In this document: positions 49,917-58,558 of the stretch, one piece after another
Layout of the letters: the number at the start of each line of letters is the position of its first letter
How positions within the stretch are numbered: the first letter of the stretch is position 1
NCBI RefSeq assembly: GCF_008642275.1
Contig: NZ_CP029189.1
Span: 7,682,268-7,746,267, forward strand
Reading direction: 5' to 3'
Source of the DNA: Streptomyces venezuelae
GTDB lineage: Bacteria > Actinomycetota > Actinomycetes > Streptomycetales > Streptomycetaceae
DNA length: 64,000 nucleotides
Made by a program: the position numbers and the translations under genes
The notes under the pieces: model-generated
The model's input: the letters and a program-made list of their open reading frames with translations, nothing else
Told to the model about the DNA's origin: nothing
Databases searched by the model: none

Positions 49917-51362
49917 ATGCGTGCTGAGGCTTCACCCGCCGCGCGGGGAACGCGGGGGAGAGGGGTGTTGGCTGCGGTTGCTGTCGCCCTGTTCTGCATC
50001 CAGCTCGACTTCTTCGCTCTCAATCTGGCGGTCCCCGGGATCGCGGCGGAATTCGCCGTCACGGTGTCGGCCGCGCAGTGGACCCTGTCCGCGTACATGC
50101 TGGCCCTCGGTTGTTTCTTCATCGTCGGCGGCCGGGTCGGAGACGTCTTCGGGCGGCGCGGCAGCCTGCTGGCCGGTACCGCACTGTTCGCGGCGGGTTC
50201 CGTGGGCTGTGCGCTGGCGCCTGGTCTCGGTCTGCTGGTGGCGGCCCGGGTCGTGCAGGGGGTGGGTGCGGCGTTCGTGTTCCCGGTCTCGGTGTCGGTG
50301 ATCACCAACACCTTTTCCGGGGAGAGCCGGGCCCGGGCGCTGGGTGCGGTGTTCGGGGTAGCCAACATCGGAACCGCGTTCGGGCCGTTCGTGGGCGGCG
50401 GGTTCACCGAAGGGCCCGGCTGGCGGTGGATCTTCTGGCTGATGGCACCGCTGAGCCTGCTCTCACTCGTGGCTGCGTTCCTGTTCGTACCGGACTCCCG
50501 TGACACGTCGGCACCCCGCGAACTCGACCTCCCCGGCTGCGCCCTGACCGTGTGTGCGCTGGCCGCGCTCACCGTGGCGGTGGAACGCGCGGATGCCTGG
50601 GGCTGGGGGAGCGCCCGTACGGTCGGCTGCTTCGCGCTGGCACTGTCGGCCGGCGTCCTGTTCCTGGTACGGGAGCGGCGCGCCCGGCACCCGCTGGTCG
50701 ACCTGCGGCTCCTGCGGAACATCCCGTATGTGCTGGTGACCGGGATGGGTTCGCTTTCCAACATGGGTTACGCCGTCACCGTCTTCCTCGCCACGCTCTA
50801 CCTCCAGGGCGTACGCGGGCTTTCGCCGCTCGTGGCGGGCACGGTCTTCCTGGCCCCGGCCCTGATGGTCGCGGTCAGCGGCCCGCTCGGGGCGCGCCTG
50901 GGCGGGCACATGCGGCCGACTGCGGTGATGGCACTGGCCGGTGTGGTCGCGGGTAGCGGAATGTACGCGCTGGCCGGAGTCGGCGTGTGGTGGCTGTACG
51001 TCGTGGTGTTCGCGTGGTGTGGCCTGGGTCTGGGCCTGGGCTGGACCTTTTCAGGTGTGGCGACCCAGCAGGTCGTCGCGCCCGCCAGGGCGGGGGAGGC
51101 GTCGGGTGTGCTGTTGACGTTCCTGGTCACGCTGGGCGCGATCGCTCTCGCGGGGACGGCGGCGGCGATTTCCGCGATGACGCCGCAGCGGCCGCCCGAG
51201 GACGTCTACGACCTGATCCTGCGGCTGGGCGGGACGGTCATCGTCGTGGCGTCGGCCGTCGTGATGGCGGTACGCCACCGGCTCGTGGTGCTCGGGAGGG
51301 TTCCGCCGCTGTCCATGCGGGCCGACGGCGGCACCACGGGGGAGCCGGGCCGCCGGCCCTGA
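49917..51362 (+). CDS. MFS transporter, DHA2 (EmrB/QacA) type
   Basis: A 481-residue proton-driven exporter with about 14 hydrophobic helices. The loop 2-3 motif is GGRVGDVFGRRGSLLAG, and motif C appears as GVANIGTAFGPFVGG. The first helix carries LDFFALNLAVPGIAAEF, the typical D-x3-VNVALP region of DHA2 drug exporters. ATG at 49917 with GGGGGAAG upstream. No divergent TetR gene is present, so regulation is unclear apart from the repeats at 49815-49847. Confidence 0.94.
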   Translation: MRAEASPAARGTRGRGVLAAVAVALFCIQLDFFALNLAVPGIAAEFAVTVSAAQWTLSAYMLALGCFFIVGGRVGDVFGRRGSLLAGTALFAAGSVGCALAPGLGLLVAARVVQGVGAAFVFPVSVSVITNTFSGESRARALGAVFGVANIGTAFGPFVGGGFTEGPGWRWIFWLMAPLSLLSLVAAFLFVPDSRDTSAPRELDLPGCALTVCALAALTVAVERADAWGWGSARTVGCFALALSAGVLFLVRERRARHPLVDLRLLRNIPYVLVTGMGSLSNMGYAVTVFLATLYLQGVRGLSPLVAGTVFLAPALMVAVSGPLGARLGGHMRPTAVMALAGVVAGSGMYALAGVGVWWLYVVVFAWCGLGLGLGWTFSGVATQQVVAPARAGEASGVLLTFLVTLGAIALAGTAAAISAMTPQRPPEDVYDLILRLGGTVIVVASAVVMAVRHRLVVLGRVPPLSMRADGGTTGEPGRRP

Positions 51363-52005
51363 CCGGCGGGCGGGCCGGTGGGCGAGCGGGCGCTCTCCGG
51401 GTGGCCGTGGGCCCCGGAGCCGTGATCACCGTGCGGGTACCGAGGGCGCGGGCCACCCCCTGACCGGCGAGGACGCCGATCACATTCCTCACCGGGCCCC
51501 GGGTACAGCCGCCGGTCCCGCGCCCGCGCGCCGCCTTGCCGGGGTGTACGACGCCGGCGCCCGCCCGCATCCGCCGCGGCGTTGCCCCCGGCCCGGCCGG
51601 CGTGCCGGCAGACGGAGACGGACACCACACCGCCCGTACCGGCGGATACGGCGACGGAGGGAGCCGCCACCCGCGTCCGCGACACCACGTGCTGCCCGCT
51701 GTTCGTCGACTGCCGTCCAGGGGGAAGGCGGTCGAGGGCCGGGTCGGGTGGACAGCCGTGGGCAGTGCTGGACAGTCACCGGCCCGGCAGGGCCTGGAGA
51801 GTGGACACCCTCCGGTACGAGTCTGTGGCCCATGAAGGCCGCACGCACACGACGGCCGGGCAGGGCGGCGCACCGGCGCCTGCGCCCCGGAACGGCTCCG
51901 CCTCCCCACCCCGGCGCGGAAGTTCCCGGGCCCGTCCGCCACCGCCGTTGTCGCGATGCCGACATGACCGTATCCGTCGAATCCGTACTCTCAGGAGCTT
52001 CCGCC
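51363..52005. other. Intergenic region without recognisable gene
   Basis: About 640 bases. All long frames across it are low-complexity Arg/Pro/Gly shadows. It may hold decayed sequence. AGGAG at its right end serves the next gene. Confidence 0.4.
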
Positions 52006-52512
52006 ATGACGTCCCGCGCGCTGCGTACCCTTGCCGTGCTGACTGCCACTGCCTCCCTCTGTGCCACCGCGTCCACCGCCTACGCCGCACAGCACACCGA
52101 CCGCCGTACGCCGGGGATCGCCGCTGCCTGGGCCCGTGCCTGGAACGGCACCGATCCCCAGGCGCTGGGCGCCCTGTTCACTGCCGACGGCGTGTACACC
52201 GACGAGGCGGTGGGTGCCACCTTCCGCGGTCGGCAGGAGATCGCGGGGTGGAAGGCCCGCGCCGACACTCTGATCGAAAACGTTCACGTCACCATCCGCA
52301 CCACCCGCCTGGACGGCGACCGCATCACGGTCCGAGCCGTCTACTCCGGCCATCTCAAAGGCGCGCCCAAGCCGTTCGCGGTGCCGATGACCACCCAGCT
52401 GGATCTCGACAGGAGCCACTGCCGCATCGCCTCCGACGAGGACCACTACAGCCTGGCTGCCGTTCTCGCCCAGTCGGGCCTGCCCGCGGACTGGACCCCG
52501 CCCGCTGTGTGA
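52006..52512 (+). CDS. Secreted SgcJ/SnoaL-like (NTF2-fold) protein
   Basis: A 168-residue protein with a signal peptide to about residue 30 (TASTAYAAQ) and one NTF2-like domain: GIAAAWARAWNGTDPQALGALFTADGVYTDEAVGATFRGRQEIAGW is the start of the cone-shaped fold, here described over about 45 residues near 38-82. Related proteins are called SgcJ/EcaC family oxidoreductases, but export points to a binding role. ATG at 52006 with AGGAG upstream. Confidence 0.82.
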   Translation: MTSRALRTLAVLTATASLCATASTAYAAQHTDRRTPGIAAAWARAWNGTDPQALGALFTADGVYTDEAVGATFRGRQEIAGWKARADTLIENVHVTIRTTRLDGDRITVRAVYSGHLKGAPKPFAVPMTTQLDLDRSHCRIASDEDHYSLAAVLAQSGLPADWTPPAV

Positions 52513-52582
52513 GGCCGCACACCGGACCGGCCCCCTGCGGCCGTGTGTCCAGCGGGCGCCGGGCGCCTCTCCGGGGGCTGTG

Positions 52583-52978
52583 TCAGCGGGCCGGGCGTCC
52601 CCTGGCGGAGGTACGTACCGAGCGCAGTGCGAGTCCCGCGGCCAGGAGTCCGGCGGCGGCGAGTCCGGTGGTGGTGCCGGCTGCCATAAGGCCGTTGCGT
52701 GAGCGCCAGGACAGTACCGACCAGCGCGACTGCGCGGACAGCAGTGAGCCGGTGCTCAGCCAGGAGGCTGTGGAGAGCACGGACAGCGAGGATCCGACGG
52801 AGGCGGCGCACAGGGTGCAGCCCACGGAGCCGATGGACAGGACGGAGCCGACCGAGCCGATCGACAAGATGGAGCCGACCGAGCCGATGGACAGGATCGA
52901 GTCCTTCGACCACAGGGAGAGGAAGGAGCCGTCACTTCTGCGACGGCGCGCGTCTGCCGGTGTATGAGATGCGGTCAT
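52583..52978 (-). CDS. Protein with Ser-x-x triplet repeats and a C-terminal hydrophobic helix
   Basis: A 131-residue protein. After a charged N-terminus (TPADARRRRSDGSF) it reads SLWSKDSILSIGSVG and continues for about 70 residues with Ser at nearly every third position and I/V/L between (SILSIGSVG, SVLSIGSVG, SSLSVLSTA). This could be a left-handed beta-helix-like solenoid or a Ser/Gly helix-packing motif. A hydrophobic helix near residues 95-120 follows, then RSVRTSARGRPAR. The repeat is mirrored by 27-bp units in the DNA. ATG at 52978. No function recognised. Confidence 0.75.
   Translation of the reverse strand: MTASHTPADARRRRSDGSFLSLWSKDSILSIGSVGSILSIGSVGSVLSIGSVGCTLCAASVGSSLSVLSTASWLSTGSLLSAQSRWSVLSWRSRNGLMAAGTTTGLAAAGLLAAGLALRSVRTSARGRPAR
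52818..52898. repeat. 27-bp tandem repeat, three units
   Basis: Units start at 52818, 52845 and 52872 and share GAGCCGATGGACAGGA-type sequence; they encode nine-residue SILSIGSVG units in the minus-strand gene, so copy number can vary without frameshift. Confidence 0.85.
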
Positions 52979-53073
52979 GGGCTCATCCTGGCAGGGAGGT
53001 GGCCCCCAGGGGACGGGCACGCGCCGGTCGGACCGCTGGGGCGGCCACCGCTGCCTCGCACCCCGGGGGGTGG

Positions 53074-53852
53074 TCAGTCGGCTTGTTCGCCGGTGGCCTC
53101 CGGCAGCTGCGCCCGCAGACAGTTGCAGGCCGCCATGCCGGCGGGGCCCGGGGCGCCGGCCGACGGGAGTCCCGTCAGGGGTCCGGGTGCGAACTCCTCG
53201 CTCTGCGGCTCTCGGTCCGGGGTCGTGAAGCTCAGGTGGTCCGCGAAGCGGCCGCACGCGCCGCGGTCGGTGTCCGCGGTCGGCGACGGCACGGCGGCCC
53301 CGGCCGCGTCGCGGCTGACCGCCGCGACCGGGGTGCTTGCGGACCTGTACGACCAGATCGGCGAAATGTGACACGTCGTCGGCGCTGAGCGGCAGCGGTG
53401 CCGCCGTGAGCAGCCAGGTGCACCGCAGTGGGCTCGCCGGTCTCGCGCCCGCTCGGTTTGCTGAACGCGACGAACGACCTCGGGTACGACGGCTGGTCCC
53501 GTTGCGCGGGTATCGCGAACGACGGCTCGACCAGCCTGGACATGGTGCTTCCGTGGTGTCCCTGTTCCGCGCTCAGCACGGTGTTCGCCTTCCGCTCCGT
53601 CAGGAGCGGACCCGTCGTCACCTCCGCGGAGCCGTCGGCGTTCTTCCAGCCCGCCGGCGTCCGGCGCTCCCGCTCGAAGCCGCCGAACACCGTCTCAGCC
53701 TCCGCCTGCATGCTCACCAGCGGCGCCGGCGTTCCGGCCGTCTGTCCGTCCGCAGCGGCGGGCGCCCCTCCGGACGGCCTGCCGGTGCTGTTTCCACCAG
53801 CACACCCGCCGGCTCCGGCCATCACCACGGCTAAGGCCGCCCCGACGGCCAC
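53074..53852 (-). pseudogene. Frameshifted lipoprotein-like gene
   Basis: The 5' part (GTG about 53852) has a lipobox-like ending VVMAGAGGC and continues to EPTAVHLAAHGGTAAA. It then needs a shift to read SADDVSHFADLVVQVRKHP (about 53340-53390), and a further shift to read SPTADTDRGACGRFADHLSF and the end at 53074 (CLRAQLPEATGEQAD). The pieces in order make one coherent secreted protein of about 255 residues. Two frameshifts argue for a true pseudogene, though sequencing error cannot be excluded. No family recognised. Confidence 0.65.
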
Positions 53853-54131
53853 CCCACTGGAGTTCCCCTCTCCTGACACCACACAGCAAGGGTCCAGCAA
53901 GGGTCCCCCTCTCACCCGGACCCAACGGCGCGCGAACAGTCACACGAGGCAGAGGCGCGAGGGGCGGTGCACGAGGCCGGGTACACGAGGGGCGGCGCGC
54001 ACCGGTACGGGCCGACGGGCGGCGGCGCTGGCCTCGGTACGGCCGGTGGTGGTTGTCCGGACCCCGTCAGTGTCAGTCCGTACGAGGGAGGTCCGCACCC
54101 CGGACGGGCGGAGGCCCGATTCCCGGAGGGG

Positions 54132-54206
54132 CGGAGCCGACCGGATTTGAACCGGTGTCCTCGCGGTGTTGGAGACCGCGCGCGTCGACCTCTGCGCTAC
54201 GGCTCC
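54132..54206 (-). tRNA. tRNA-Trp (anticodon CCA)
   Basis: On the minus strand a 75-nt cloverleaf folds: acceptor GGAGCCG with CGGCTCC, D-stem GCGC/GCGC, anticodon stem GCGGT/ACCGC with loop CTCCAAC (anticodon CCA), T-stem ACCGG/CCGGT with loop TTCAAAT, and discriminator G as expected for tryptophan. There is no encoded CCA. The variable loop has six bases and C follows A37, so it differs from the usual actinobacterial tRNA-Trp and is probably a second, divergent copy. Confidence 0.85.
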
Positions 54207-54508
54207 GCCCGTCCCGGGATCGTACCGGGTGCCGCCCCTGCGTCTGGTGCTGTCCCTGTCCCCGTTGCGCGTTGCACGTTGCCCGCTGTCGGCCGGGGCG
54301 GGTGCTCTGCGGCCGGCTGGGGGCGGGGCCGGTGTCCGGGGGTTTCTGTTCGGGACGGGAGCGTTTTTCAGGACAGGTGTCTGCAAGAACGTCCGGATAT
54401 CGGTCCTGTGTGGGGAACGCGGTGTGTGTGCGTGTCGGTTTACCGGAGGGAACCGGGTCGGGTCCGCACGACCCGCCCCGACCGGCATACCGATGGCAAG
54501 GAGAAACC
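54207..54508. other. Intergenic region upstream of the glycosyltransferase
   Basis: About 300 bases between the tRNA and the glycosyltransferase. AAGGAG stands before the GTG at 54509. The stretch is GTGT/TTT richer than the surroundings around 54340-54440 and may hold promoters for both units. No gene seen. Confidence 0.4.
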
Positions 54509-55630
54509 GTGCGCATACTTTTCACCGGACCGGCTGCGGCTGGTCATCTCTTCCCGATGATCCCGACGGCGCAGGCGTTACGTGCTGCCGGTCACGAGGT
54601 GCTGTTCGCGGGCTCGCAGCCCCTGGACCAGCTCCGCGAGAGCGGCTTCCCGATCGTGGAGATCGGGGACGGCCGCAGCATCCGGGACGTCTTCGAGCAG
54701 TCCATGGACGAGGAAGTGCGTTATGTCGCACCGGACATGACTACGGACCAGATTCTCGACCGGGCGGCCCACGGCTTCGCGCTCGTCTCCCGTTCCACCG
54801 TGGACGGACTGCTGGAGGCCGCCGACAGCTGGCGTCCCGACCTGCTGGTCTACGACTCCTTCCAGGCTTCGGCTCCGCTGGTCGCGGCCAAACTGAAGAT
54901 CGCGTCGGTGGTCCACAACTTCGGGGTCACCTCGGGCCTCGACATGGTCGCCCGGCTGGCTGCCAACTTCACCGAGGCGTACGGGGCGTATGGGGTGGAC
55001 GGCCCCGCCGAGCCCACCGCGCTGAACATCGTCCCCGCCTCGCTCGGCGGTGACCCCGGCGGCCTGCGGGTGCGTTACGTCCCTTACAACGGCGGTGGCA
55101 CCGTCCCCGCCGGACTGCTGCGGCGCGGCAGCCGTCCGCGTGTGGCTGTCACTCTGGGCACCGTGCTCACCGCGATGGATGGTGTCCGGGCCATTGTGCG
55201 TCTGACTGAGGCGGCTGCGTCGGTGGACGCTGAGTTCCTGCTTGCCGTGGGCGATGCGGACCTCGGTCCGCTCGGCACCCTTCCGGACAATGTCCGTCCG
55301 CTGCCGTGGGTTCCGCTCGCCGAGTTGCTGACCGCCTCCGACGCGCTGATCCATCATGGTGGTTCCGGGACTTTGCTCACGGCTCTGCAGGCCGGCGTGC
55401 CGCAGCTTCTGCTTCCCCAGGGCGCGGACCACTTCGCCAATGCCGACGCGCTCACCGCCACGGGCGCAGCCCTGCGCTCGGCCTCCGACGACGTCGACGC
55501 CGGGCTGCTGGCCCGTCTGACTGCGGACCCGGCTCTCGCTGAGGCGGCCGTCCGCCTCCGTGAGGAGAACGCGGCCCTGCCGACTCCTGCCGCAGCGGTT
55601 CCCGCACTGGAGGCCCTGGCCGCCGCCTGA
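54509..55630 (+). CDS. Family 1 glycosyltransferase (MGT/UGT-like)
   Basis: A 373-residue GT-B fold enzyme that would move a sugar from an NDP-sugar to a small acceptor. The N-terminal domain starts ILFTGPAAAGHLFPMIPTAQALRAAGH, with the usual histidine; the C-terminal donor domain has RPLPWVPLAELLTASDALIHHGGSGTLLTALQAGVPQLLLPQGADHF, the PSPG-like signature (here described near residues 255-305). GTG at 54509 with AAGGAG. No aglycone or deoxysugar genes are near, so it may act in drug detoxification or general glycosylation. Confidence 0.93.
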   Translation: MRILFTGPAAAGHLFPMIPTAQALRAAGHEVLFAGSQPLDQLRESGFPIVEIGDGRSIRDVFEQSMDEEVRYVAPDMTTDQILDRAAHGFALVSRSTVDGLLEAADSWRPDLLVYDSFQASAPLVAAKLKIASVVHNFGVTSGLDMVARLAANFTEAYGAYGVDGPAEPTALNIVPASLGGDPGGLRVRYVPYNGGGTVPAGLLRRGSRPRVAVTLGTVLTAMDGVRAIVRLTEAAASVDAEFLLAVGDADLGPLGTLPDNVRPLPWVPLAELLTASDALIHHGGSGTLLTALQAGVPQLLLPQGADHFANADALTATGAALRSASDDVDAGLLARLTADPALAEAAVRLREENAALPTPAAAVPALEALAAA

Positions 55631-55705
55631 GGAAACGCCCGCCCCGCCTCCGGTCCCGTACGGCCCGGTGACGTACGACCCCGGCCCTCGGTCCCGTACG
55701 TCACC

Positions 55706-55949
55706 GGCCCGGGCTGTCCGGGACGGGCCACACCTGCATGCTGGACGCGTCCTGTGAGAGGCGGCCGAGTTGCTCCGGGGGCATGGTTGCCTTCGAAGCC
55801 GGCGTCCAGCTACGGCCCCAGGTCGAGGGTGACCGGGCCACCCCAGCGTTCTGTGAGGGCTGCGGCCAGAATGCCGGGGCAGGCACTCATCTCTGCGTCG
55901 GCCTGGTTCAGAGCCTGTGGTGCGCGTCGTCCCAGGGGTCCTGGCTCCT
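55706..55949 (-). pseudogene. Degraded small gene
   Basis: On the minus strand three coherent fragments lie in order but in different frames: RLVRSQDPWDDAHHRL, then EMSACPGILAAALTERWGGP followed by VTLDLGP, an in-frame TAG and LDAGFEGN, and finally PPEQLGRLSQDASSMQVWPV. Together they read as one small protein with two frame changes and one nonsense codon. I recall similar conserved small Streptomyces proteins but cannot name the family. Confidence 0.45.
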
Positions 55950-56214
55950 GACCAGCCGGATCCGCCGCCCGGCCCCGCCCGGTGCCCCTGGCCCCCCGCC
56001 CGGCGCTCCCGGATCCGGGCCCTGCCCGCCCCGTACTCCCGCGCCCGGGGCGGGGGCTGTGCTGGGTGCTGCCTGCGTTGGGTGGCTGGAACTCGTCCGG
56101 GTTGGGTGAACGGGGGGCTACGTGTTGGTAACTTACGCGGGTTGATCAAGGTCGGGGGCGTGGCCGGCCATGCTCCCGTCCGGAGCCACCCCCATCCTCA
56201 GTCAAGGAACCACA

Positions 56215-57864
56215 TTGGCACGCACCGTCCGTACGACGGCCCTCGTTTGCGCCACGGCCCTCGCACTCGGCCTCACTTCCCTCGCCGCCGCCCCCGCTTC
56301 CGCCGCCCCCGCTTCCACAGTTCCCGCGTCAGCCGCCCCCGTGTCTGCGGTGGGTGGGTCTACTCCGCATCTGGACTCGGTTGAGCAGGCTCTGCGTCAG
56401 GTTTCCCCGGGTCTGGAGGGCTCGGTGTGGGAGCGCACCGCCGGCAACCGGCTCGGTTCCTCCGTTCCGGGGGGTGCTGACTGGCTGCTTCAGACTCCCG
56501 GCTGCTGGGGGGACGCGGCCTGTGCCGACCGGCCCGGGACCCGCCGTCTTCTGGACAAGATGCGTCAGGACATTGCCGGGGCCCGTGAGACGGTGGACAT
56601 CTCCACGCTCGCGCCGTTTCCCGACGGCGGTTACCAGGATGCGATCGTCGCGGGTCTGAAGGAGGCCGCAGGCAGGGGCGGCCGGCTCCGGGTCCGGATT
56701 CTGGTGGGTGCCGCGCCGATCTATCACGCCACGGTGATTCCTTCCTCCTACCGTGACGAGCTGCTCGCGAGGCTGGGGCCGGACGTCGCAGGCCGTATCT
56801 CCCTCAATGTGGCTTCGATGACGACGTCCAAGACCGCGTTCTCCTGGAATCACTCCAAGCTGGTCGTCGTGGACGGTGCTTCGGTGATCACCGGCGGTGT
56901 CAACAGCTGGAAGGGTGACTATCTGGAGACCTCGCACCCCGTCAGTGATGTCGACCTCGCGCTGACCGGGCCCGCCGCGGGTTCCGCGGTCCGCTACCTG
57001 GACACGCTGTGGGAGTGGACCTGCCGGAACAAGGGCAACTGGGCTTCGGTGTGGTTCGCGGCTTCGCCCGGTGCGGACTGCATGTCCTCCCTGCCGGGGC
57101 CGGCTGTCCCGGCGGGCGGGGGCGACGTGCCCGCGCTGGCGGTCGGCGGTCTCGGCGTCGGCATCCGCGAGAGCGATCCCGTCTCTTCCTTCCGTCCGGT
57201 CCTGCCCGCGGCCGCCGACACCAGGTGCGGGATCGGGATCCATGACAGGACCAATGCAGACCGGGACTACGACACCGTCAACCCGGAGGAGAGCGCCCTG
57301 CGCGCCCTGGTCTCCAGTGCGGCTTCGCATATCGAGATCTCCCAGCAGGACGTCCACGCCACCTGCCCGCCGCTGCCGCGCTACGACGTGCGCCTCTACG
57401 ACGCCCTCGCCGCGAAGCTCGTCTCCGGTGTGAAGGTCCGTATCGTCGTCAGTGACCCCGCCAACCGCGGCACGGTCGGCAGCGGCGGCTACTCGCAGAT
57501 CAAGTCGCTCTCCGAGGTCGGTGACGCCCTGCGGGGCCGTCTGACGGTCCTGACCGGTGACGGCGGCCGGGCGCGCGCGGCGATGTGCGAGAACCTCCAG
57601 CTCGCCACCTTCCGGGCGTCCGACCGGCCCACCTGGGCGGACGGCAAGCCCTACGCCCAGCACCACAAGCTGGTCTCGGTCGACGGGTCGGCCTTCTACA
57701 TCGGCTCCAAGAACCTGTACCCGTCCTGGCTCCAGGACTTCGGGTACGTGGTCGAGAGCCCGGCCGCGGCCGCGCAGCTCAAGAGCGACCTGCTCGACCC
57801 GCAGTGGCGCTACTCCCAGGCCACCGCGACCTACGACTACGCCCGCGGCCTCTGCCAGCCCTGA
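56215..57864 (+). CDS. Secreted phospholipase D
   Basis: Hydrolyses and transphosphatidylates phospholipids outside the cell. It is 549 residues, the usual size for Streptomyces PLD including a signal peptide (about 1-31). Two HKD motifs are complete: H213-x-K215-x4-D220 ([20 protein letters not shown]) and H483-x-K485-x4-D490 ([19 protein letters not shown]). The TTG at 56215 has AAGGA upstream and gives the expected signal peptide. It is a single gene followed by a long C-rich tract. Confidence 0.96.
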   Translation: MARTVRTTALVCATALALGLTSLAAAPASAAPASTVPASAAPVSAVGGSTPHLDSVEQALRQVSPGLEGSVWERTAGNRLGSSVPGGADWLLQTPGCWGDAACADRPGTRRLLDKMRQDIAGARETVDISTLAPFPDGGYQDAIVAGLKEAAGRGGRLRVRILVGAAPIYHATVIPSSYRDELLARLGPDVAGRISLNVASMTTSKTAFSWNHSKLVVVDGASVITGGVNSWKGDYLETSHPVSDVDLALTGPAAGSAVRYLDTLWEWTCRNKGNWASVWFAASPGADCMSSLPGPAVPAGGGDVPALAVGGLGVGIRESDPVSSFRPVLPAAADTRCGIGIHDRTNADRDYDTVNPEESALRALVSSAASHIEISQQDVHATCPPLPRYDVRLYDALAAKLVSGVKVRIVVSDPANRGTVGSGGYSQIKSLSEVGDALRGRLTVLTGDGGRARAAMCENLQLATFRASDRPTWADGKPYAQHHKLVSVDGSAFYIGSKNLYPSWLQDFGYVVESPAAAAQLKSDLLDPQWRYSQATATYDYARGLCQP

Positions 57865-58500
57865 CCCCCCGCCCCCCCCCCGGGGCCCCGGCACTCCTGG
57901 TGCCCCGGGCTCCGGGCCCAAGCACCCCCCGTTGCCCGGGCTCCGGCACCCCCGGGCCCCGGCCCCAAGCCCGCCCTGTTCCCCGGGCTCCGGAACCCGG
58001 GCTGGCTCCGGCACGCCAGCCTCGGTCCCGGCCCGGCTCAGCTACCCCGGCCTGGTACCTCGGCTCCGGCCCAAGCCCCGGGGCCCAGGCCCCTGGCGCC
58101 GACTCCGGCTCCAGCGCACCGGTTCCGGCACGCCTGCCCCGGTCCCGGCCGGGCTTAGGTACCCCGGCCTGCTACCCCGGCTCCGGCGCGGCCCCGGCCT
58201 GGGGCCGCAAGCCCGCCGGCCCCGGCACCCCGTCCCGCCCCGGCCCTGTACACCGGCCCCGGGCCGGCCTCGGCTCTGGCCCTGCCTCGGCCTCAAGCCC
58301 CCAGCCCCGGCGGGGCCCCGAGCCCCCGGCTCCCCGCCCCCGCCGCCCCCGCCGCGCATGGTCCCGTACGGCCGGACGTACCGGGGCGGCTCCGTGCCCG
58401 CAGGGACCCGAAAGTGCCCCAGGCCCCCCCGGCACCCGCAGCCGCCCGGGAGTATCCGGAGGTGCGCCCCGGTACCCGACCCTGCCGGGAATACCGCGGG
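57865..58500. repeat. C-rich degenerate repeat tract
   Basis: About 630 bases composed mostly of variants of CCCCGGGCTCCGGCAC and CGGCCCCGG words, with very strong C-over-G bias on this strand (for example runs of nine C at 57871-57879). Open frames here give only Pro/Gly/Ala/Arg low-complexity protein and have no start context. It could form G-quadruplexes on the other strand. No gene. Confidence 0.7.
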
Positions 58501-58520
58501 CGCGCTCCCCGTTCCGCATG

Positions 58521-58534
58521 GTTGAATGGTCAAC
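58521..58534. promoter_or_regulatory. Inverted repeat before the luciferase-like operon
   Basis: GTTGA-ATGG-TCAAC is a perfect 5-bp palindrome 25-38 bases before the start of the monooxygenase gene, within an AT-richer promoter-like stretch. Likely promoter or operator. Confidence 0.45.
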
Positions 58535-58558
58535 AATCTTGAAAGGGGATGGAAACCC

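Noticed and set aside
53074..55630. Integrated element using the tRNA-Trp as attachment site
   Set aside because: No integrase gene and no direct repeat of the tRNA 3' end were seen in the window.
54509..55630. Natural-product gene cluster around the glycosyltransferase
   Set aside because: No polyketide, peptide or deoxysugar genes are nearby; the glycosyltransferase stands alone.
57865..58500. CRISPR array or tandem minisatellite
   Set aside because: The repeated words vary in length and spacing, and there are no constant repeats with unique spacers and no cas genes.
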